From: Pseudonocardiales bacterium
Lineage (GTDB): Bacteria; Actinomycetota; Actinomycetes; Mycobacteriales; Pseudonocardiaceae
Assembly: GCA_019244165.1 (NCBI GenBank)
Contig: JAFATA010000066.1
Span: 1 to 32,710 of the forward strand
Length of the DNA: 32,710 bases
Reading direction: 5' to 3'
The notes under the pieces: model-generated
What the model saw: the letters and a program-made list of their open reading frames with translations, nothing else
Database searches by the model: none
What the model was told of the DNA's origin: nothing
Shown here: in pieces, positions 1-7,440 of the stretch
Layout: the number at the start of each line of letters is the position of its first letter
How positions within the stretch are numbered: position 1 is the first letter of the stretch
Made by a program: the position numbers and the translations under genes

Positions 1-27
1 TGCGACCAACCGGTAACCTTCACCGTC

Positions 28-95
28 AAGGTGCTCCTCAACCTGGCAGAGATAACGGCGTCAACACCCTTATCGTCCCAGGTCAGGAGCACCTT
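28..95. repeat. Imperfect inverted repeat
   Basis: Arms at 28-46 and 78-95 are near-perfect reverse complements (core AGGTGCTCCT / AGGAGCACCT, then ACCTGG / CCAGGT), separated by 31 nt. It lies just upstream of the point where recognisable hydroxylase sequence begins. It could be the end of a mobile element or a structured relic. No transposase is visible, so its nature is open. Confidence 0.45.
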
Positions 96-155
96 TTACG
101 GTCGACGCGCCGATCAGCTACATGTCCGGATGAAAAGCCAGGGCTAAAGCGAACC

Positions 156-473
156 GATGAACGTTTGTCAACACTGGACCTGGTTGGACGGGGTGCGTGT
201 TTCCTGCTGATCACAGGGCCGGACGGGACAGCCTGGCGCGAGGCGGCTGAGCAGGCCGCGGACAGGTTCGGCATCGTGATCCGCACCGCGTCGATCGGCG
301 TTCACGGCGACTGGGCCGATGCGGAGGGAGTGTGGACACGCGTCCGGCAGATCGAGGACGGCGGCGCAATCCTGGTCCGCCCGGATAACCACGTGGCCTG
401 GCGCAGCTCTGCCCCGGCCGACGCCCCGGCGCAGGTATTGACCAGCGCCCTGCAGGCAGTACTGGCCTGCTGA
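156..473 (+). pseudogene. C-terminal fragment of an aromatic FAD-dependent hydroxylase (PheA/TfdB type)
   Basis: The translated segment runs from about DERLSTLDLVGRG to LLVRPDNHVAWR-like sequence (seen as ILVRPDNHVAWR). This is the thioredoxin-like C-terminal domain of class A flavoprotein hydroxylases acting on phenols and aromatic polyketides. The FAD-binding and substrate domains (~400 residues) are absent. The frame stays open to the window edge, but the residues encoded before 156 do not resemble the family and hold an inverted repeat, so I read this as a truncated remnant rather than a gene merely cut by the window. A TTG at 165 could start a 102-residue product, but without the FAD domain it would not be a hydroxylase. 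The alternative is the 3' end of a complete gene starting outside the window. Confidence 0.6.
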
Positions 474-613
474 GCAGAGATCTGGCCGTTCCATCATCCG
501 AGTAGTGTTGGTGATGGTGTGTTCGTGCCGGATGGTGCCGGGTTCAGATCCGGGCGCCGATGGGCGAGGAAGCTTCCAGATCATCGGCTTGGCTCAGGGA
601 AGAAAGGGTATCG

Positions 614-1042
614 ATGTCCTTCACCGAGGAAGAGATCGCCTACCTGCGATCGCAGCCGCTCGCCCGTATCGCGACCGTCTCCGCTGACGGTCAGCCCGAC
701 GTGGCGCCGGTCGGCTTCGAGTTCGACGGGACTTATCTCTACGTCGGAGGCCACGACCCAGTGCACACTCGCAAATTCCGCAACGTCCGAGCCGGCAACA
801 AGAGCGTTGCCCTTGTCATCGACGACCTGGTGTCTACCGACCCGTGGACGCCGCGCTTCCTCCGCATCTACTGCACGGCCGACCTGATCGAACGGGAAAG
901 CCGGTTCGGACCGGCCCCGTACCTTCGGCTCGCCCCCACCATCTCGTGGAGTTGGAACCTGGACGGACGTCCCTTCACTGACCCCGCCAACCAGTTCAGC
1001 CCCCGGAAAACCGTTCACCAGACCCCGGCCCAAAGCCACTGA
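614..1042 (+). CDS. PPOX-class, probably F420-dependent, oxidoreductase
   Basis: This 142-residue protein has the split-barrel flavin-binding fold signature of the pyridoxamine-5'-phosphate-oxidase superfamily. It shows an N-terminal stretch FTEEEIAYLRSQPLARIATV, then DGQPDVAPVGFEFDG and a KFRNVRAGNKSVALVIDD block, followed by a conserved SWNLDGRPF-like tail. In actinomycetes this subgroup usually uses coenzyme F420 (family knowledge; not visible here). The ATG at 614 is preferred over an in-frame ATG at 560 because a purine-rich AGAAAGGG lies at 601-608 and homology starts right after it. Length is normal for the family and no frame break is seen. It sits among degraded genes and appears to be one of the few intact ones, possibly kept for its own reductase activity. 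Substrate unknown. Confidence 0.85.
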   Translation: MSFTEEEIAYLRSQPLARIATVSADGQPDVAPVGFEFDGTYLYVGGHDPVHTRKFRNVRAGNKSVALVIDDLVSTDPWTPRFLRIYCTADLIERESRFGPAPYLRLAPTISWSWNLDGRPFTDPANQFSPRKTVHQTPAQSH

Positions 1043-1101
1043 CAGACATGACGATGACCAACACGGCGACGGCGGCACGTCCAGCCGGGGTTTGGACGAT
1101 G

Positions 1102-1278
1102 CTACGCCGAGGCATCTGTGTCATTGTCAAAGATGATGGGAGCCACCCCCGGGCCGACACCTAGCCGACGAGTTCCACGGATCAGGCCACTGAGGCTGGA
1201 TTTCTCCAGTCGCAAGATCGACGCCAGCTCGGCCATCCCCATGTCGCGGTCACGGATCGGGAACAGGAGTCGGATGTG
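1102..1278 (-). pseudogene. MarR-family regulator remnant
   Basis: Read on the minus strand, the segment encodes RLLFPIRDRDMGMAELASIL followed by RLEKSSLSGLI. This is the helix-turn-helix core of MarR-type repressors (MGMAELA..L.LEKSSLSGL(I/V)DR). Only about 50-55 residues remain. The N-terminal dimerisation helices and the beta-wing plus C-terminal helices are missing, and the expected Asp after SGLI is absent. No convincing start precedes it, and its 5' end runs into the start of the divergent oxidoreductase gene. The pairing suggests an ancestral divergent repressor/oxidoreductase unit. Motif identification is fairly firm; a functional product is unlikely. Confidence 0.6.
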
Positions 1279-2389
1279 ACAGTCAGTGTGGTGATCATTG
1301 GGGGTGGTTACGGGGGGATCTCGTTGGCCAAGGCACTGGACGACGCCGTCGATGTGGTGCTCGTCGATCCGAAGGACTCCTTCGTGCACTCAGTGGCGGC
1401 CTTGCGGAGTCTGGTCAGCAAGGAGTGGGCCGAGCGGATGTTCTTCCGGTACGACGGGCTTCTCACCCGCGGTCGGGTAGTTCGTGACCGTGCGGTAAAG
1501 GTCGACGCTCAGGGCGCCACCACGGCGGGTGGCCAGCGGATCGGCGCAGACTACGTCGTCCTGGCCAGCGGGTCGTCATACCCGTATCCAGCGAAGATGG
1601 ACGTTGATGACACTGCTGAGGCGTTGACCAAGCAGGCCGTGACCCGTGAACAGCTCGCCTCAGCATCGCGGGTGCTCCTCGTCGGTGCCGGTCCTGTCGG
1701 TCTCGAGCTCGCGGGTGAGATCACCGACGTGTGGCCCGACAAGGAGGTGACCATTGTCGACGTCGCTGACGAGGTTCTGAGCGGTGCCTACTCGCCTGAG
1801 CTGCGCGACCGCCTGCGTCGCCAGCTCAGGCGAGCGCGGTGTCCGGCTGGTCCTCGGTGCTCCGCTGGTCGAGGAGATCACCGTCGTCCCCGGCGTGAAC
1901 GCTCCCATCTTGGCCTCGACCACAGCCGGCGTCGAGATTGATGCTGACCTCTGGTTCCGGTGCTACGGCGTGGTCCCGCAGAGCGACTATCTCGCGGGGG
2001 AGTTACTGTCGGCCCGTCGTCCCGACGGCTTCATCGACGTCGACGACCGACTCCGAGTCGCCGGACACGACAACGTGTTCGCCATCGGTGACGTCACCGG
2101 CATTGCCGAATCCAAGCGAGCCGCTGCGGCACAGCACCATGCTCAGGTGGTCGCGGACAACATCGCCGCCATGGCCCAGGGCCGTGCCCCCGAGGCGACC
2201 TACCGGCCGGGCCCCGATGGTGTGCTCATCCCGCTCGGAGCCACCGGGGGAGCTGGCCAGTACCCCACGGCGGAAGCAACCGTAGTGGGCCCGGAGGAGA
2301 CCGCCCAGTTCAAGGGCCGTGATCTGATGGTCGGTCGCTACGCGGATTTCTTCAGCGGCAGCAGATCATCGCAGACACCAGGGGCGTGA
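1276..2389 (+). pseudogene. AIF/FSP1-like FAD- and NAD(P)-dependent oxidoreductase, frameshifted
   Basis: The first part (GTG at 1276) carries the FAD dinucleotide-binding motif GGGYGG near residue 10 and the second Rossmann motif VLLVGAGPVGLELAGE near residue 135. The frame breaks at about 1826-1832, where the reading CAG CTC AG(G)C GAG CGC GGT needs one G removed. The downstream frame then continues with SERGVRLVLGAPL and ends with the FAD-contacting VFAIGDVTGIAESKRAAAA and a normal C-terminus at 2389. With the base corrected the protein would be about 370 residues, the usual length of the AIF/NDH2-like family. The uncorrected product stops at 1941 and lacks the C-terminal FAD contacts. The change is a single base in a short G run, so sequencing error is possible, but the neighbours are genuinely decayed. 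Confidence 0.8.
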
Positions 2390-2522
2390 CCAAAGCGCCA
2401 CTACTCGCGACGGCACCTATGACCAGGATCGAGTACAAACTGTCTACGGTCGGGAGAAGTACCAGCGGTTTCCGTCGATCTCTAGCGGTGGGTCTATTTT
2501 CCGGAGTGATGGGAATGGGGCT

Positions 2523-3575
2523 GTGAGCGACGTACGGATGTCGGCGGTCGGGCATGGGAATGGGCCGACGCCTGACGTGATTATGCAACTTGGGACCGCG
2601 TTCTGGGGTTCGAAGACGCTGCTGAGCGCTGTTGAGCTGGGGGTCTTCTCAGAGTTGGCGAGCGCGAGCGCGCTCGATGGCGAGGTGCTGCGTGAACGCC
2701 TAGGTCTGCACCCGCGCGGCGCAACGGACTTCTTCGACGCGCTGGTCGCGTTGGGTATGCTCCAGCGCGAGAACGGCCGCTATGCCAACACGCCCGCAAC
2801 CGAGCTGTTCCTTGATCGGGCCAAGTCTTCCTATGTGGGTGGCTTTCTGGAGCTGATGAATGCGACTCACTACGGCCACTGGGGGTCTCTGACGAAGGCT
2901 CTGCGAACCGGACTCCCCCAAAACGAGGTGGCCAAAGACGAAACGGGAAGGAAACCCTTCGAGGTGCTCTACGCTGACCCGGTCAGGCTAGCGCAGTTCG
3001 CACGTGCGATGACCGCGCTCAGCGCCAGCAGCGCGCGGATGATCGCGTCCAACTTCCCCTGGCAGAAGCACAGCAGTGTGATCGACATCGGTTGTGCAGA
3101 AGGTGTCGTTCCTGTCCAGGTCGCCCTGATGCACGAGCACATCACCGGCGGCGGCTTCGATCTTCCCCCGCTCGGGCCAATCTTCGATGCGTACGTTGCG
3201 GACTTCGGGCTCGGTGAGCGGCTGAGCTTCACCGGCGGCGACTTTTTCACCGACGCACTGCCCCAGGCGGATGTGCTCGTCATGGGGCACATCTTGCACG
3301 GCTACGACGTCGCCGGGAAACGCTTGTTGCTGCACAAGGCCTACGATGCCTTGCCTAGCGGCGGTGCAGTGATCGTCTACGACGCTATCATCGACGACCA
3401 ACGGCGCAGCAGTACGCACGGTCTGCTCATGAGCCTCAACATGCTGATCCAGAACCCTGGGGGATCCGAGTACACGGGAGCGGATTGCCGTGCTTGGATG
3501 CAGGAGACGGGCTTTCGCGAAAGTTATGTCGAGCACCTCGTCGGGCCCGACTCGATGGTCGTCGGGATCAAGTAG
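2523..3575 (+). CDS. SAM-dependent O-methyltransferase-like protein (copy 1)
   Basis: This 350-residue protein resembles two-domain actinomycete O-methyltransferases. The N-terminal ~110 residues form a winged-helix dimerisation domain (SKTLLSAVELGVF, LHPRGATDFFDALVALGML). The C-terminal Rossmann domain has SAM motif I as SSVIDIGCAEGVVPVQ near residue 190, an acidic GGFDLPP strand, and GHILHGYD, whose His matches the usual catalytic base position of the family (MRHVLHDW-like). The GTG at 2523 follows GGAATGGGG; an ATG at 2538 is an alternative. Its closest visible relative is the minus-strand gene at 4302-5345. The acceptor is unknown. Surrounding hydroxylase, SDR and oxidoreductase relics suggest an aromatic secondary metabolite. 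Confidence 0.88.
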   Translation: MSDVRMSAVGHGNGPTPDVIMQLGTAFWGSKTLLSAVELGVFSELASASALDGEVLRERLGLHPRGATDFFDALVALGMLQRENGRYANTPATELFLDRAKSSYVGGFLELMNATHYGHWGSLTKALRTGLPQNEVAKDETGRKPFEVLYADPVRLAQFARAMTALSASSARMIASNFPWQKHSSVIDIGCAEGVVPVQVALMHEHITGGGFDLPPLGPIFDAYVADFGLGERLSFTGGDFFTDALPQADVLVMGHILHGYDVAGKRLLLHKAYDALPSGGAVIVYDAIIDDQRRSSTHGLLMSLNMLIQNPGGSEYTGADCRAWMQETGFRESYVEHLVGPDSMVVGIK

Positions 3576-3626
3576 GCGATCTCGTCATCCCGATATCACA
3601 ACGTCACAACGGATCTGGAGACACGG

Positions 3627-4084
3627 ATGAGTGACCAGGCCAATCAGGCGATCACGGCCCTGCGCACCGGTCACAACGAGCTCGCTGATCTGGGCAACAA
3701 CATGAGCCCCGACGATCTCACTCGACCTTGGGCTCGGTGGGACGCGATAAGGACACCCACCGAGCGTGCAGAGGGTTTCCTACTCGCCAATGAGGCGTTG
3801 GTGCAGCGTTTCGAGACGCTGGATAAGACCACCAGAGCACAACTGCGCATTGACCTCGGGTTCCTGCCTGCACCTGTCTCGCGTTCGACCCGACGGCGGT
3901 ACTGGCCCCTGCCGCCGTTGAACTGCTCGTCGATCAACTCGGTGTGATCATTGGATTCCTCGGGCACGCGGACGCGCTCGATGGCAGGCACGTGAGTCTC
4001 GTCTTGGAGACCACTGCGCCCGACCAACTCACCAGCGAGTCCATCACCCTCGACGACCTACGGCGAGTCTTCCCCGGTTTTTGA
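3627..4084 (+). pseudogene. Maleylpyruvate isomerase-family (mycothiol-dependent type) pseudogene
   Basis: The start is intact, with an ATG at 3627 behind GGATCTGGAGA. The N-terminus reads ITALRTGHNELADLGNNMSP, typical of the DinB-like maleylpyruvate isomerase family. After DDLTRP about 35 residues are missing, including the usual W.V..VLSHL His-containing metal-site helix. The sequence resumes as WARWDAIRTPTERAEGFLLA and runs to RIDLGFLPAPV. There a second deletion and a frame change occur, and the C-terminus continues in another frame as FDPTAVLAPAAVELLVDQLG through DDLRRVFPGF, ending at 4084. Two internal deletions rule out a simple sequencing error. Loss of the metal-binding helix means no activity is expected. 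Family members use mycothiol as cofactor, consistent with an actinomycete host. Confidence 0.75.
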
Positions 4085-4104
4085 CGCAATATCGCATCTT
4101 TGCG

Positions 4105-4239
4105 GTCTTGGTGGGCCACATCCTATTACGCCAGGCTATCGATCCCACCGAAATCACCAGCAGCTACATACACTTGGCCGAGCCAGCTTACCTGACCGGG
4201 ACGATCCTCACTGCGGACGCTGGCTTTACGTCGGGGTAG
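4105..4239 (+). pseudogene. C-terminal fragment of a short-chain dehydrogenase/reductase
   Basis: The final ~45 codons read GHILLRQAIDPTEITSSYIH, LAEPAYLTGTILTADAGFTSG and stop TAG at 4237-4239. This matches the conserved SDR C-terminus (P.EI....L.LASD...TG..L..DGG). Nothing of the Rossmann fold, the TGxxxGIG motif or the YxxxK catalytic site is present upstream. The fragment directly follows the maleylpyruvate-isomerase pseudogene, 20 nt after its stop, so the two were probably joined by a deletion. Confidence 0.65.
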
Positions 4240-4301
4240 GGGATGATATGATGACTATTCTGGGACGGCGCGGCACCTGAGCGATCGGGCAAAGCGTGGC
4301 C

Positions 4302-5345
4302 CTACTTGATGCCGACCACCATCGAGTCGGGTCCGGCGAGGTGCTCGACGTAGCTTGTGCGGAAGCCAACCTCCTGCATCCAGGCGCGGCATTGCGCTCC
4401 CGTGTATTCGAACCCCCCCGGTGAGTCAAGCAGCATGTGGAGGCTCATCAGCAAGCCGAACGTGTTAGTGCGCCGCTCGTCATCGATGATCGCATCGTAG
4501 ACGATCAGTGCGCCGTCCTCGGGTAGGGTGTCGTAGGCCTTGTTCAGCAACAGCCGTTTCTCGTCGATGTCCACACCATGGAGGATGCGCCCCATCACGA
4601 GTACATCGGCTGGGGGGAGGGGGTCGGTGAAGAAGTCGCCGCCGGTGAAGCTCAGCCGTTTACCGAGCCCGAAGCTCTCGACGTAGGTATCGAAGATCCT
4701 CCCCATCGCGGGGAGATCGAAACCGCCACCGGTGATGTGCTCATGCGCCAAGGCGATCTGAACCGGAACACCCCCTTCGGCGCAGCCGACATCAACCACG
4801 CTGTGGTGCTTGTGCCAGGGAAACGTCGCCGCGATCGTACGTGCCGTATCAGCGCTAATTACGGTCATTCCGCGGGCGAACTGTGCCATTCTTGCTGGTT
4901 CGGTGTAAAGTTCCTCAAAGAGTTTCTTGGTGTCCTTTGTCTCATTTTGCGGGAGTCCGGTGCGCAGCGCCTCGGTCAAGGATCCCCAGATACTGTAGAG
5001 ACGGGTGTTCTCGATCTCCAAGATGTCACCCACGTAGGAGTGCTTGGAGCGGTCGAGGAACAGTTCCGTGGCGGGCGTGTTGGCGTAGCGGCCCTCCTCG
5101 CGCTCCAGCATGCCCAGCGCGACCAGCGCGTCAAAGAAGTCTCTGGCGCCGCGCGGGTGCAGGCCCACGCGTTCGCGCAGTGTCTGGGCATCAAGCCTGC
5201 TCCCCCCCGAGAGCGCGGAGAACACGCCCAGCTCGACGGCGCTCAGGAGCGTCTTGGAGCTGCGGAACGCCATGCCGAGTTTCATGATCGCGGCGGAGGT
5301 CGTCTGATTCTCGGGCGCAAGCGCTGGCCACTGTCCTTCGCTCAT
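4302..5345 (-). CDS. SAM-dependent O-methyltransferase-like protein (copy 2)
   Basis: This 347-residue protein is highly similar to the plus-strand protein at 2523-3575 over its whole length. Shared blocks include SKTLLSAVELGVFSAL, LHPRGARDFFDALVALGMLE, ATELFLDRSKHSYVG, the SAM motif VVDVGCAEGGVPVQIA, GGFDLP and the C-terminal VEHLAGPDSMVVGIK. The catalytic-base region reads GRILHGVD, where GHILHGYD occurs in copy 1. The ATG at 5345 follows a GAGGT ribosome-binding site. The two genes face each other across 0.7 kb of pseudogene debris, which suggests an old duplication with inversion, or two members of one former cluster. Many codons differ between them, so the copies are not recent. Acceptor unknown. 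Confidence 0.87.
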   Translation of the reverse strand: MSEGQWPALAPENQTTSAAIMKLGMAFRSSKTLLSAVELGVFSALSGGSRLDAQTLRERVGLHPRGARDFFDALVALGMLEREEGRYANTPATELFLDRSKHSYVGDILEIENTRLYSIWGSLTEALRTGLPQNETKDTKKLFEELYTEPARMAQFARGMTVISADTARTIAATFPWHKHHSVVDVGCAEGGVPVQIALAHEHITGGGFDLPAMGRIFDTYVESFGLGKRLSFTGGDFFTDPLPPADVLVMGRILHGVDIDEKRLLLNKAYDTLPEDGALIVYDAIIDDERRTNTFGLLMSLHMLLDSPGGFEYTGAQCRAWMQEVGFRTSYVEHLAGPDSMVVGIK

Positions 5346-5388
5346 ACCTCATCCCTCACTTCCATGTCTGAAAGTTCCGAAAGTAGCG

Positions 5389-5409
5389 CTGTTGCCTAGC
5401 GTAGGACAG
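5389..5409. promoter_or_regulatory. Imperfect inverted repeat upstream of methyltransferase copy 2
   Basis: CTGT-TG-CCTA, GCG, TAGG-ACAG forms an interrupted dyad 44-64 bp upstream of the start of the minus-strand methyltransferase. Position and symmetry suit an operator, but no regulator can be named and the pairing is interrupted by two bases. Confidence 0.25.
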
Positions 5410-5724
5410 CCGCCGCGATCTGCGTAGTGTCAGCTAAGTGGCCAATATCTGAACTACGGTGCTGTAAGTTAGGCTGTGATCTCGGCGTGGGGAAGTGCTA
5501 AGTTTCCCGTGCTGTCGTGCTTGTTGGAGGCTGGTGTAACTCGGTGTTCCCCGTTCATGATTGAGTTGTCTGGGTAGGATCGGGCTGTGCTTGAGTAGCG
5601 GGCCCTTGCCTCTACCGCCCCGCATCATTAGGTGGGCCCGTAGCGCCATCCCAATTCGGCGTGATGTGGTGGTTGGCAGGCGGGTCGTGTTGATCTCGGG
5701 CTGGGTCCTGGTGATCATGGCTGG
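5410..5724. other. Intergenic stretch, probable IS66 left flank
   Basis: I see no convincing gene in these ~315 bases. GTAAGTTAGG at 5464-5473 resembles the GTAAG start of IS66-family terminal repeats. The stretch leads directly into the IS66 transposase remnant at 5725, so it may be the left untranslated end of that element. No matching right end is visible. Confidence 0.3.
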
Positions 5725-6021
5725 GTGAGTTCATCGTCGTCCCCTGCGCCGGAGTGCGGGGCGTGTGCGGGAGGGGATCGGGTGATCGCGGAGCAGGCCG
5801 GGGCGATCGAGGAGCAGGCCCAGCGCGCGCTGCGCAGCCTGATCCACGCCGCCCACCAGACCCGCGACACCGGCGCACCCCAGATCCCCGCATCGGTGGC
5901 CGAGCCCCTGATCAGCGAGTTCCGCCACGCCATCCGTGTCGGTCTCGTCCAGATCCCTCGCATCCCCGGCCCGAAACACGCCACCAAACAACGACCCGGA
6001 CGAGACCTGCTGGAATTCTGC
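5725..6021 (+). mobile_element. IS66-family transposase remnant, internally deleted
   Basis: The GTG at 5725 starts an N-terminal stretch with ECGACAGGDRVIAEQAGAIE, like the coiled N-terminus of actinobacterial IS66 transposases. It is followed directly by C-terminal sequence (ALRSLIHAAHQTRDTG, ISEFRHAIRVGL, PGPKHATKQRPGRDLLEF) that normally lies several hundred residues later. The DDE core is therefore deleted, and the sequence also stops matching after GRDLLEF, before the expected NNQAERDLR block. The frame runs on into the esterase gene by chance, which would mislead automated start calling there. No transposition activity is expected. Confidence 0.7.
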
Positions 6022-6087
6022 AGATTTGTTGCCAGGCCAGGTTGCGCTGCGCGGCCTTGGCAAACCGCAAGGGCTCAAGGAGACTTG

Positions 6088-7053
6088 ATGACATACGTAT
6101 TCGATGAGGAACTGGTCCCGTGGCTGGATAGAGTGCCCGAAGTGCGCCTTTTTGACGAGGCGAGCCTGGCCGCCGAGCGTGAACGCATGAGCGAGATGCT
6201 CGACTCAATTCCGCCCTACCACCCTAGCCGGTCGGTGAACGTGTGGGATACCACCGTGTCAAGGTCGGCGAAAGCGCCAGAGGTGCCGGTGCGGGTGTAC
6301 CGACCGGAAACGGGCGAGGAGGCCGCGCCTGGACTATTGTACATCCATGGAGGCGGGTTTGTCCTCGGCAACGTCGACATGGTGCACACCGAGGTGTTAC
6401 AGATTGCCGACGAGGTCGGCGCGGTCGTGGTATCGGTGGACTACCGACTAGCACCCGAACATCCGTTCCCTGCCCCGATCGAGGACTGCTACGCCGCGTT
6501 GACCTGGCTGGCCGACCACGTGGACGAGTTGGGCGTCAATAGGTCACGGCTGGGCGTGGCTGGCGAGAGCGCGGGCGGCGGGCTCTCCGCGGCGGTGGCA
6601 TTGCTGGCTCGCGACCGGAGTGGTCCCCAGCTGTGCTTCCAGTACCTGGGCATGCCTCAACTGGACGATCGGCTGGACACGCCGTCCATGAAGTCATACC
6701 TGGATACTCCACTATGGAATCGACCGAATGTGGTGTTCAGTTGGACGTCCTATCTCGGCCACGGCGGGAACCTGGATGTCTCCCCGTACGCGGCACCCGC
6801 GCGCGCCGAGGACCTGTCGCACCTGCCGCCTGCCTATGTGGCCACGTGTGAGTTCGACCCGTTGCGAGACGAGGGGATCACCTACGCGCAACGCCTGCTA
6901 CAGGCCGGGGTGAGCACCGAACTACACCACTATCCGCGCACCTTTCATGGTTCGGTGATGATTCGCAGTGCGCGGATCACCAAGCGGATGGTGGCTGACG
7001 CGCGGGACGCGCTTGGTCGCGGTCTGGGGGTGGGCGGTGTCAATTGGCGATAG
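6088..7053 (+). CDS. Alpha/beta-hydrolase (HSL/type IV esterase-lipase family)
   Basis: This 321-residue protein has the hormone-sensitive-lipase family signature. The oxyanion-hole motif HGGGF lies near residue 90, the nucleophile elbow is GESAGGG near residue 157, the acid is in CEFDPLRDEG, and the catalytic His is in RTFHGS. It should hydrolyse short-chain carboxylic esters; the true substrate is unknown. The ATG at 6088 is chosen because AAGGAG sits at 6077-6082 and the family's N-terminus begins here. An upstream in-frame GTG at 5725 belongs to an IS66 remnant. The catalytic set is complete and the length is normal. The IS relic just upstream means native promoter sequence may have been displaced. 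Confidence 0.9.
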   Translation: MTYVFDEELVPWLDRVPEVRLFDEASLAAERERMSEMLDSIPPYHPSRSVNVWDTTVSRSAKAPEVPVRVYRPETGEEAAPGLLYIHGGGFVLGNVDMVHTEVLQIADEVGAVVVSVDYRLAPEHPFPAPIEDCYAALTWLADHVDELGVNRSRLGVAGESAGGGLSAAVALLARDRSGPQLCFQYLGMPQLDDRLDTPSMKSYLDTPLWNRPNVVFSWTSYLGHGGNLDVSPYAAPARAEDLSHLPPAYVATCEFDPLRDEGITYAQRLLQAGVSTELHHYPRTFHGSVMIRSARITKRMVADARDALGRGLGVGGVNWR

Positions 7054-7188
7054 CGACGAAACGACGAACCAGGCTGTCGTCGGTGATTGTAGCTAGCGCC
7101 GCCGGGGCCCAGCTGGCGCGAGTTTCATTGATAGAACTCCACCTTCGTCACGGCGAGATTCGGCTTGGTAGGCCCGGACGGCGCGCGC

Positions 7189-7440
7189 TCAGCGACGCGG
7201 GGGGCGAAGCGAGCCGAGCACCAGCAGCAGCCCGACGATCAGTGCCAGCATCGCGATGACCCACCGGGGATCCAGGTCGGGGAGTCGGACGATGCCGCCG
7301 AACAGCGCGGTGCCCGCGATTCCCAGCGTGCCCAGCCCGGCGAGCAGGGTGAGCAGATCCGGCCCACGCCGCGGGATCGGAGCGCTCGCCTCCTCGGTGT
7401 CCTGCGGTGCTGGGTGAGCGATGGGGTCCGTCTCGTTCAT
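7189..7440 (-). CDS. Small two-helix membrane protein of the PspC operon
   Basis: This 83-residue protein has a charged N-terminus, two hydrophobic segments (LLTLLAGLGTLGIAGTALFG and VIAMLALIVGLLLVLG) and a basic tail SLRPPRR. Its ATG overlaps the TGA of the upstream PspC-domain gene (ATGA at 7437-7440), so the two are translationally coupled. Small membrane proteins commonly follow PspC/toastrack genes in actinomycetes, and it may be an accessory membrane subunit of that stress system. No catalytic motif is visible. Confidence 0.8.
   Translation of the reverse strand: MNETDPIAHPAPQDTEEASAPIPRRGPDLLTLLAGLGTLGIAGTALFGGIVRLPDLDPRWVIAMLALIVGLLLVLGSLRPPRR

Noticed and set aside
5434..5718. 94-codon minus-strand frame upstream of the IS66 remnant
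   Set aside because: No motif, no ribosome site, and it overlaps probable IS left-end DNA.
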